From NCBI GenBank assembly GCA_021850135.1, contig JAJZRV010000012.1, forward strand, positions 1 to 38,648: 38,648 bases of DNA. The letters are read 5' to 3'. The notes beneath the pieces are model-generated. The model worked only from the letters and a program-made list of their open reading frames with translations. It ran no database searches and was not told the origin of the DNA. The stretch is from Pseudomonadota bacterium (GTDB taxonomy: Bacteria; Pseudomonadota; Gammaproteobacteria; Burkholderiales; Ferrovaceae). Shown piece after piece: positions 1 through 6,223 of the stretch (position 1 is the first letter of the stretch; each line of letters starts with the position of its first letter). A program made the translations under genes and the position numbers.

Positions 1-594
1 GTAATTTCTGCACAGAGGAATATGTCCAAGCAACCATTCAGTCATTGGGCGATTCACAGGGCTGACATGATTGGCTATAAAAGTGACCAGCCACACGATT
101 TTGTTTATTCCATTGGGGTGTTGCACCATTTAAAAAATCCAAAGGAAGGGCTCGACTCTGTCATCGCAAATACAAGACGCGGTGGGAGATTCCATTGCTG
201 GGTATATGCGAAGGAGGGTAATGGTCTGGTGAGGCTCATTGTCGATCCCATTCGGATGATTGCTTCCCGGCTTCCCTGGTGGATAACAAAATATTGCGTG
301 GCAACGCCGCTGGTCATTCCTTATTTCCTATATGCGAAGGCCATTGGTTCAATTGGAAAGATTTCCCTTATGAAAAATTTTCCACTCTATGAATACAGCC
401 TGTGGATCAGCCGCAGGAATTTTGGGTTCTTCAGGCACGTGGCTTTCGATCAACTGGTCACGCCGCAGACGGCGTACATCAGCGAATCTACCATCAGGCA
501 TTGGTTGTCCAGCTATGACAATGTCGATCGAGACAGCATCTATGTGATCATGAGGAACGGAAATTCCTGGAAGTTTGGTGGGGTGGTGAAATGA
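1..594 (+). CDS. Class I SAM-dependent methyltransferase, C-terminal part (5' end outside window)
   Basis: The frame is open from base 1, so the gene very probably starts upstream. The ATG at 22 has no convincing ribosome site and would leave out the SAM-binding half. What is visible is the post-SAM part of a Rossmann methyltransferase: an acidic ADM turn, then DFVYSIGVLHHLKNPKEGL, the usual motif IV/V region of the Methyltransf_11/25 families, then a GGRF loop equivalent to the family's KPGG. The rest (from about residue 75 of the visible part) is hydrophobic and aromatic, with tryptophan and tyrosine clusters, and may contact a lipid-linked or membrane substrate. It lies at the head of glycan genes on the same strand, so methylation of a sugar or sugar-lipid is likely. 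The exact substrate cannot be read. Confidence 0.85.
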   Translation, partial: VISAQRNMSKQPFSHWAIHRADMIGYKSDQPHDFVYSIGVLHHLKNPKEGLDSVIANTRRGGRFHCWVYAKEGNGLVRLIVDPIRMIASRLPWWITKYCVATPLVIPYFLYAKAIGSIGKISLMKNFPLYEYSLWISRRNFGFFRHVAFDQLVTPQTAYISESTIRHWLSSYDNVDRDSIYVIMRNGNSWKFGGVVK

Positions 595-596
595 AA

Positions 597-620
597 TGCA
601 GGTATTTCCCCTGCGTTTTT
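597..620 (+). terminator. Short hairpin plus T-run after first methyltransferase gene
   Basis: GCAGG at 598-602 pairs with CCTGC at 610-614, extendable by a T-G pair, and is followed by GTTTTT. The stem is short, so this may only attenuate read-through into the next gene of the same cluster. Confidence 0.35.
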
Positions 621-639
621 CCGCTTGTGGAGAGATCTG

Positions 640-1587
640 ATGCCCATTTCTGAATCATTTTTGGAATTGCTTCAATGCCCTGCTACCGGGAAGCCATTGC
701 GAAAAGCCGTGAATGGATTGATCGTAGATGACCCGGAACAATGCTATCCGGTGAGTGCATCCGATATTCCATTGTTTGCCGAGAGGTACTGTTCGGAAGA
801 TGCCGTACGGCAAAGGGAGCACTACGAGCGTATAGCGCTGGACTACCTATCCAATCTTGGATATGCACATACCCGGGAATATATGCGCTACCTCGATGAT
901 GCCTTTACCAACGCATTAGGCGCAAGGGATCTTGGCACTTGTGCAGAAATTTGTTGTGGCAGCGCTGAAGCGTTTCAATTGCTTGAACCAAGAATACGTC
1001 GGGGAATTGGCGTCGATATTTCACTGTCAATGCTTGAATCCGCGAAGCGGAATATCTCATCAGAAAATTTTCTGTTTGTTCAAGGCGATGCCACATCACT
1101 TCCCATTAGAAATTCTGTTCTGGACAGCGTCGTCATTTTTGGCGGAATCCACCACGTCAACGACAGGGAAGGGTTGTTTCGGGAAGTATTCAGGGTATTG
1201 AAGCCTGGTGGATCATTTTACTGGAGAGAACCTGTCAGTGATTTTACGGTATGGCGATTGCTACGAGCCATTATCTACCGCATGTCACCTACTCTGGATC
1301 ATGAAACAGAACAGCCGCTTCGATATCAGGAAACCAGACTACCTCTGGAAAAGGCGGGGCTTGAATTGAAGGACTGGAAGACCTACGGTTTCTTGGGGTA
1401 CTGTTTTCTGATGAACAGTGATGTCCTGGTTTTCAACAGGGTGTTCAGGTTCATTCCAGGAATTTCCGCGCTGACGAGACTTGCTGCAAAAATGGACGAC
1501 CTCATGGTTCGTTTGCCCGGCATGGGGCGCAACGGCCTCATTGTGATAGGCTCTGCAAAAAAACCGGAACAGGAGGCCTTGTTTTGA
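640..1587 (+). CDS. SAM-dependent methyltransferase with Trm112-like N-terminus
   Basis: The ATG at 640 is preferred because GGAGA lies at 629-633, six bases ahead; a TTG at 625 would also be in frame but lies before this site. The product is 315 residues. The N-terminus (LLQCPATGKPL, then YPVSASDIPLF) resembles the small Trm112p-like module fused to many bacterial methyltransferases. Motif I is the unusual EICCGSAEAF (about residues 103-112), followed by GVDIS, a GDATSLPI turn, VIFGGIHHVNDREGL and LKPGGSFYW. The C-terminal third is hydrophobic. It lies 45 bases after one methyltransferase gene and overlaps a small membrane-protein gene, so it probably modifies a glycan or glycolipid made by this cluster. 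Fold and cofactor are confident; the substrate is unknown. Confidence 0.85.
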   Translation: MPISESFLELLQCPATGKPLRKAVNGLIVDDPEQCYPVSASDIPLFAERYCSEDAVRQREHYERIALDYLSNLGYAHTREYMRYLDDAFTNALGARDLGTCAEICCGSAEAFQLLEPRIRRGIGVDISLSMLESAKRNISSENFLFVQGDATSLPIRNSVLDSVVIFGGIHHVNDREGLFREVFRVLKPGGSFYWREPVSDFTVWRLLRAIIYRMSPTLDHETEQPLRYQETRLPLEKAGLELKDWKTYGFLGYCFLMNSDVLVFNRVFRFIPGISALTRLAAKMDDLMVRLPGMGRNGLIVIGSAKKPEQEALF

Positions 1588-1931
1588 AGCTGCTTGCCGC
1601 ATTTTCCTGCATGATTTTTTTCACTGTCACGGCAAATCTTCTCCTAAAATCCGGAGTGGCGGAACCTGGCGTTTCCCAGACAGGCCTTTCAGGCTTCATC
1701 AACTGGCGTGTTTTTTCCGGACTTCTGAGTTTTGGGGCGGGTGTGGTGTTCTATATGCTGATCCTGACCCGTTTGCCATTGAATGTTGCCCAGTCTTTTG
1801 CATCGATTCAGTTTGTTGCTGTGATATTGGCTTCATGGCTGATCCTTGGTGAGCCCATAGGCACGATGCGTTGGTTTGGCATAGCCCTGATCAGCCTGGG
1901 TATCGTTCTTGTTGGAATAACAGTGTCCTAG
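1584..1931 (+). CDS. Four-helix EmrE/ArnE-like small membrane protein (putative lipid-sugar flippase subunit)
   Basis: This starts at TTG (1584), overlapping the previous stop by four bases, with a perfect AGGAGG at 1571-1576. The product is 115 residues with four hydrophobic segments (about 3-22, 38-62, 68-90 and 95-114), the size and layout of the small multidrug resistance/DMT superfamily. The closing LGEPIGTMRWFGIALISLG motif is typical of that superfamily. The first helix contains no Asp or Glu, whereas proton-coupled SMR drug pumps need a glutamate there (E14 in EmrE). ArnE/ArnF, which move undecaprenyl-phosphate-aminoarabinose, also lack it. The next gene is a DPM1/ArnC-like transferase. 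The inference is a flippase or accessory subunit for a polyprenyl-phosphate-linked sugar; the protein could alternatively work as a heterodimer partner. Confidence 0.75.
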   Translation: MKLLAAFSCMIFFTVTANLLLKSGVAEPGVSQTGLSGFINWRVFSGLLSFGAGVVFYMLILTRLPLNVAQSFASIQFVAVILASWLILGEPIGTMRWFGIALISLGIVLVGITVS

Positions 1932-1943
1932 AATAGGCAACCG

Positions 1944-2897
1944 ATGATATCAGTCATTATTCCTGTCTATAACGAAGAAGCCAACCTTCAGCCGCTATAC
2001 GACCAGGTCAGCGGGATTTTGAGAAGTCTTGGGCGCCCTTGGGAGCTTATCCTGGTGGATGACGGAAGTACCGATCGTAGTCGCACTCGGATGAACGAAT
2101 TGGCCGACAAGGATGAATTGGTCAAGGTTGTTTTTTTGCGCAGAAACTTTGGTCAAACAGCGGCGATGATGGCCGGACTGGATTTCTCGAGGGGGGAAAT
2201 CATCATTTCCATGGATGGTGACCTGCAGAACGACGCGCGCGACATTCCAAAACTGGTTGAAAAGCTGGAAGAAGGGTTTGATGTGGTGTCCGGGTGGCGA
2301 AAATTCAGGAAGGACCATCCGGTGAAGAGAAATCTTCCAAGCCACATGGCAAACTGGATCATCTCCAGGATCTCTGGAATCAAACTGCACGATTATGGCT
2401 GCTCACTCAAGGCCTATCGCAAGGAAGTGGTCAAGGACATCAAACTGTATGGAGAGATGCATCGCTTCATTCCAATTTACGCCAGTTGGTTTGGAGCACG
2501 CATTGCAGAAATCCCGGTGGCCCACCATGTTCGCGTGCACGGAAAGTCGAACTACGGGTTGGAGCGGACAGCCAAAGTCATTTTTGACCTCATGGTCGTC
2601 AAGTTTCTCTCAAAGTACTCCCAAAAACCCATGTATGTCTTCGGAATGGTTGGACTGGCCAGCCTTTCTGTCAGTTTCCTTTCGGGTCTATGGGCGCTCT
2701 ACCTCAAGTTTTTTGAGCACACCTCTTTTATTTCAACTCCCTTGCCACTTCTTGTGGTCATGACGGGTATCACGGGGTTCATGTGCATTCTAATGGGCCT
2801 GCTTGCCGAACTCGTCATCCGAACCTATTACGAATCACAGCACAAGGCGGTCTATCTGGTCGGACAAACTCGTAACATCACTCAAGAATCCGCCTGA
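1944..2897 (+). CDS. GT2 polyprenyl-phosphate glycosyltransferase (DPM1/ArnC/GtrB-like), membrane anchored
   Basis: The 317-residue product has a GT-A fold: SVIIPVYNEE at the start, LVDDGSTD (38-44) for nucleotide-sugar binding, SMDGDLQND (89-97) as the metal-binding acidic motif, and DYGCSLKAYR (150-159), a hallmark of DPM1-type enzymes that load a sugar onto undecaprenyl or dolichyl phosphate. Two long hydrophobic helices follow (about 228-255 and 265-292), as in GtrB/ArnC, anchoring it to the inner membrane. It begins 12 bases after the EmrE-like gene, and its TGA shares an A with the ATG of the AsnB-like gene (TGATG). Together with the four-helix protein this suggests sugar loading and flipping. 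The transferred sugar is not predictable. Confidence 0.88.
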   Translation: MISVIIPVYNEEANLQPLYDQVSGILRSLGRPWELILVDDGSTDRSRTRMNELADKDELVKVVFLRRNFGQTAAMMAGLDFSRGEIIISMDGDLQNDARDIPKLVEKLEEGFDVVSGWRKFRKDHPVKRNLPSHMANWIISRISGIKLHDYGCSLKAYRKEVVKDIKLYGEMHRFIPIYASWFGARIAEIPVAHHVRVHGKSNYGLERTAKVIFDLMVVKFLSKYSQKPMYVFGMVGLASLSVSFLSGLWALYLKFFEHTSFISTPLPLLVVMTGITGFMCILMGLLAELVIRTYYESQHKAVYLVGQTRNITQESA

Positions 2898-4756
2898 TGT
2901 GTGGCATTGCCGGTTTTGCTGGCCGCGGTTCAGCCCACGATCTCAAGCTCATGACAGATGCCCTGCAGCACAGGGGGCCAGATGGTGAGGGGTTCTGGAT
3001 GGATTCCGCAAAGGGAATTCATCTGGGGCACCGTCGTCTTGCCGTAATTGATATTGCAGGCGGCAGGCAGCCCATGTGGACGCGTGACCAGCGTCTGGGG
3101 ATTGTATTTAACGGTGAAATATACAACCATGCCGCACTGAGAGTTGAACTGGAAGGTCTGGGTCATGTGTTTTCATCAGACCATTCCGATACCGAAGTGC
3201 TGCTCTACGGCTATCTTCAATGGGGAAGGGATCTCACGAAACGCCTTAATGGCATGTGGTCCTTCGCCTTATACGACAGATTGAAGGAAGTTATATTTTG
3301 CAGTCGCGATCGGGTAGGGAAAAAGCCCTTTTACTACACCCTTCAGAAAGATACATTTGCCTTCGCATCGGAACTGACGGCTTTGACAAGGCATCGTGAA
3401 GTTCAGGCCACGGTTTCAGCGCTTGCATTGAAAAAATATTTTGGGTACGGCTATATTCCCGCACCTTTATCGCTTTATGGAGAGATCAGCAAGCTTCCTG
3501 CAGGGTGTTCTCTCCTGTTCTCGTTGTCTGATCGTTCCATCAAGGTGGAGCGCTACTGGCAGTTTTCACTTGAACCAACGGATGAGCGCCCAGCCGGGTT
3601 TGAGGAGCGATGGACTGAAGAGCTTCGTCATTTGCTGGATGGCGCCGTGGCGCGAAGATTGGTTTCTGACGTTCCTCTCGGAGTGTTTCTGAGCGGAGGA
3701 ATAGATTCTTCAGCCATCGCCGCAAGTGCTTCGCGCCTGAAATCGGAGAGGCCCGGCCAATTAGCTACTTTCAGCATCGGGTTTGACGAAGATGAGTTCG
3801 ACGAATCACAGTATGCGCGCATGGTCGCGAAACATCTTGGAACGCAACATCATCCGGAACTGCTTTCTTTGGAGAAGGCAAGGGCGCTTATCCCTGAAAT
3901 TTTGGAGAAACTGGATGAGCCCATGTCTGACAGCTCCATTCTTCCCACGTTCCTTCTTTGCAAACACGCGCGAGAAAAAGTCACGGTCGCGTTGAGTGGC
4001 GACGGTGCCGATGAGCTTTTTGCCGGCTACGCGCCATTTCGGGCGCTGCGATGGGCCGAACGCTATCGAAAGATCGTTCCGTCGAAAATTCACACCGCCA
4101 TCAGGTTTCTGGTTGCGGCGATGCCCGTGCGTCACGGTTATATGAATCTCGATTTCAGGATCAAAAGAACGCTGCGGGGGCTGAGCTATCCAGAAAAACT
4201 CTGGAACCCCATGTGGATGAGCCCGTTGGATCGTCCGGAATTGGAACAGTTGTTTCAAGGACACGTTGATCTGGATGAGGTGTTCTCTGAAGCCGTAACA
4301 CTATGGAACACTTGTTCTGGCCTCAGCATTGAAGACCAGACCCTGCAGTTTTTTACGCGACTGTACCTTGAAAACGACATACTGACGAAAGTCGATCGCG
4401 CGAGCATGCTCAACTCCCTGGAGGTGCGCTCTCCATTTCTTGATATCGACCTCATCGATTTTGCGAGAAAAATTCCCTCTGAGTTCAAGATCCGAAACGG
4501 TGAAACAAAATACCTGCTGAAAAAGGCTGTTGCGCCAATGTTGCCCGCAGAAATATTGAGACGATCAAAGCAAGGCTTTGCCGTTCCCATGGCCAAGTGG
4601 TTTAAGGAAGCCTATTTGTCCGTGAGTACGGTGCCTAGACTTCCCGGGTTGTCCGTGAATTTTGTCCGTCATGTGCAATCCCTGCACCGTGATGGCAAAG
4701 CTAATTACCACGATTTCCTTTGGGGTTATCGTGTTTTGCAAGCCCATAACGGGTGA
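2897..4756 (+). CDS. asnB: Asparagine synthase (glutamine-hydrolysing)-like amidotransferase
   Basis: The 619-residue product has two domains. The N-terminal class II glutaminase begins MCGIAGFAG, so Cys2 becomes the N-terminal nucleophile; RGPDGEG, HRRLAVID and FNGEIYN follow. The synthetase domain has the ATP pyrophosphatase loop SGGIDSS at 266-272 and SGDGADELFAGY further on. It is longer than E. coli AsnB (about 554), in the range of AsnB paralogues found in capsule and O-antigen clusters, where WbpS-like members are thought to amidate sugar acids. Start and stop are coupled (TGATG) to the glycosyltransferase. Both active sites look intact. Whether it makes asparagine or amidates a glycan is open; the context favours the second. 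Confidence 0.88.
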   Translation: MCGIAGFAGRGSAHDLKLMTDALQHRGPDGEGFWMDSAKGIHLGHRRLAVIDIAGGRQPMWTRDQRLGIVFNGEIYNHAALRVELEGLGHVFSSDHSDTEVLLYGYLQWGRDLTKRLNGMWSFALYDRLKEVIFCSRDRVGKKPFYYTLQKDTFAFASELTALTRHREVQATVSALALKKYFGYGYIPAPLSLYGEISKLPAGCSLLFSLSDRSIKVERYWQFSLEPTDERPAGFEERWTEELRHLLDGAVARRLVSDVPLGVFLSGGIDSSAIAASASRLKSERPGQLATFSIGFDEDEFDESQYARMVAKHLGTQHHPELLSLEKARALIPEILEKLDEPMSDSSILPTFLLCKHAREKVTVALSGDGADELFAGYAPFRALRWAERYRKIVPSKIHTAIRFLVAAMPVRHGYMNLDFRIKRTLRGLSYPEKLWNPMWMSPLDRPELEQLFQGHVDLDEVFSEAVTLWNTCSGLSIEDQTLQFFTRLYLENDILTKVDRASMLNSLEVRSPFLDIDLIDFARKIPSEFKIRNGETKYLLKKAVAPMLPAEILRRSKQGFAVPMAKWFKEAYLSVSTVPRLPGLSVNFVRHVQSLHRDGKANYHDFLWGYRVLQAHNG

Positions 4757-4859
4757 TATCGTCAGCCGCCCCCAAAAAATGGCAGTTTTATTTCACGAGT
4801 ACCCACGCTATACGCCGAATTGATGGCCTATTTCCCCTTGTATTCCTGCTTTTGATTCG

Positions 4860-4888
4860 TTGACCACCGAAACGCCACACTATACATT
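4860..4888 (+). promoter_or_regulatory. Candidate sigma70 promoter for the higA-like gene
   Basis: TTGACC at 4860-4865, a 17-base spacer, and TACATT at 4883-4888. The -10 hexamer lies inside the left arm of the inverted repeat at 4882-4910, a typical arrangement for an autorepressed antitoxin gene. Confidence 0.6.
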
Positions 4889-4910
4889 CGATTCCAAGAA
4901 ATCGATGTAT
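4882..4910. promoter_or_regulatory. Inverted repeat, probable HigA operator
   Basis: ATACAT (4882-4887) and ATGTAT (4905-4910) are perfect mirror arms. Inside them CGATT (4889-4893) mirrors AATCG (4900-4904), shifted by one base. The element covers the -10 box and ends 26 bases before the start codon, where HigA-family repressors usually bind. Confidence 0.55.
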
Positions 4911-4935
4911 TAACCACTGGCTGGAGGTGCCGCGC

Positions 4936-5247
4936 ATGATCAAGTTAATCAGCCCGCAACATCCCGGAGAAACGCTCCGTGACCATGTACTCCCCGCCTT
5001 GGGACTCAATGTTACCCAAGCCGCAAATCAACTGGGTGTTACACGTGCAGCCTTGTCACGCGTTTTGAACGGGCGTGCTGCCATTTCTCCTGAAATGGCA
5101 CTACGCCTGGAGAAATGGCTTGAAAATGTACGCGGTGCCCGGGCTGATCTGTGGATTGCCGAACAGGCTTCTTATGATCTCTGGCAGGCACGTCGCAGGT
5201 TCAAACCCAAGGTGAAAGTCGCAAATGGACTGAAGTTGGCAGCATGA
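4936..5247 (+). CDS. higA: HigA-family (XRE) antitoxin-like regulator without HigB partner
   Basis: The ATG at 4936 is chosen because GGAGG (4923-4927) sits eight bases ahead; the in-frame GTG at 4927 overlaps that site. The protein is 103 residues. It opens with HPGETLRDHVLPALGL, the HigA/VapI signature, followed by a helix-turn-helix (TQAANQLGVTRAALSRVLNG) and ISPEMALRLEKW. The basic C-terminus (ARRRFKPKVKV) could contact DNA. HigA normally follows or precedes higB; here neither flank encodes a toxin. It is a solo antitoxin or a recruited transcription factor. The downstream gene is the DSF synthase, 79 bases away on the same strand, so co-transcription or regulation of rpfF is plausible but unproven. 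Confidence 0.85.
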   Translation: MIKLISPQHPGETLRDHVLPALGLNVTQAANQLGVTRAALSRVLNGRAAISPEMALRLEKWLENVRGARADLWIAEQASYDLWQARRRFKPKVKVANGLKLAA

Positions 5248-5251
5248 ATCC

Positions 5252-5313
5252 GAAACAGTTTCAGAAGTAGACAGATATCAATATTCAATCATCTAAATTA
5301 ATGCATCTGAAAC
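5252..5313. promoter_or_regulatory. Inverted repeats in the rpfF leader
   Basis: GAAAC-A-GTTTC (5252-5262) is a small perfect palindrome. GTTTCAG (5258-5264) also pairs perfectly with CTGAAAC (5307-5313), which directly abuts the rpfF ribosome site AAGGAGAGG (5314-5322). These could be protein sites or a long-range RNA stem next to the ribosome site. No clear -35/-10 pair was found here. Confidence 0.35.
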
Positions 5314-5326
5314 AAGGAGAGGAAGA

Positions 5327-6223
5327 ATGGAACTCATTTCAGACACGAAAACTTTGCTTGATGCCAATTACTCACAAATGCGTACGCGTTTTGATTCCGA
5401 ATCTGGAATTCTTTGGACATTATTGGACCAGGATGCCGTACCTTGCGTTACACCTGATCTTCTGAGCGAGTTGCAGCATCATCATGAGGCCATTGAAACC
5501 AGTGGCGGACAGCTTTGGATTGGGGAGCAGCCATGTAATGTGCGTTACTCAGTCATGGCTTCCCTGACGCCTGGTGTATTCAACCTCGGCGGGCAGCTGT
5601 CGCTTTTTCGCGAGCTTATTAGGGCAAAAAATCGGGACGCATTGCTGCATTACGGCGTCGAGTGCATCAAGGTGCTTTTTCCAAGAATTAACCATTTTTA
5701 CCTTCCATTGACGACAATCGCGCTCGTACAGGGCGATGCTCTCGGGGGAGGACTTGAAGGTGTCTTGGTGAGCGATGTGGTGATTGCCGAACGCGGCGCC
5801 CAAATGGGTTTTCCAGAAATTCTGTTTAATTTGTTCCCTGGGATGGGTGCCTATAGCCTGCTCGCCAGAAAAGTCGGCACGGCAGTTGCAGAAAAAATGA
5901 TGCTGAGCGGGAAGATTTACGCGGCAGAGGAGCTGCATGCCATGGGTGTAGTGGACGTGCTTGCCGAACCCGGCGCTGGTGTACAGGCCGTTTATGACTA
6001 TGTCAAAAAGCAGGAACGGCGTGCCAATGGCTTCATGGCGGTGCAACAGGTTCGTCAGCGCTTCAATCCGGTAACCTACGAAGAGATGATGGACGTGGTC
6101 CGCATCTGGGTCGACGCGGCGCTGCGGTTGACTGAAAAGGACCTCAAGGTCATGGACAGATTTGTACGATCCCAGGAGAAGGCTTTTCTACACCAGAAAG
6201 AACAAGAATACCTTATTGCGTAG
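5327..6223 (+). CDS. rpfF: RpfF, DSF (cis-2-unsaturated fatty acid) synthase, crotonase superfamily
   Basis: The start is fixed by AAGGAGAGG four bases upstream. The 298-residue protein matches the RpfF branch of the enoyl-CoA hydratase superfamily: VQGDALGGGLEG forms the oxyanion hole and AQMGFPEILFNLFPGMGAYS follows. Glu144 and Glu164 stand where Xanthomonas RpfF has its catalytic Glu141 and Glu161. Known family members dehydrate and hydrolyse 3-hydroxyacyl-ACP to release DSF-type signals. The gene converges on rpfC, its stop lying 11 bases inside the rpfC coding end, the orientation known from Xanthomonas. RpfC is known to bind and restrain RpfF, so a protein-level brake is expected. No rpfB was seen. 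The signal's chain length and branching cannot be predicted. Confidence 0.93.
   Translation: MELISDTKTLLDANYSQMRTRFDSESGILWTLLDQDAVPCVTPDLLSELQHHHEAIETSGGQLWIGEQPCNVRYSVMASLTPGVFNLGGQLSLFRELIRAKNRDALLHYGVECIKVLFPRINHFYLPLTTIALVQGDALGGGLEGVLVSDVVIAERGAQMGFPEILFNLFPGMGAYSLLARKVGTAVAEKMMLSGKIYAAEELHAMGVVDVLAEPGAGVQAVYDYVKKQERRANGFMAVQQVRQRFNPVTYEEMMDVVRIWVDAALRLTEKDLKVMDRFVRSQEKAFLHQKEQEYLIA

Larger units (their letters stand above)
4757..4935. other. Intergenic region between asnB-like gene and solo higA
   Basis: This 179-base AT-rich gap separates the glycan genes from the signalling locus. No open frame resembling a HigB toxin was found on either strand. The right part carries the promoter/operator listed separately. 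There is no convincing terminator for the glycan operon. Confidence 0.6.

Noticed and set aside
4757-4935. Possible HigB toxin remnant next to higA
   Set aside because: No frame on either strand resembles HigB, including its C-terminal region. The gap is better read as promoter and operator.
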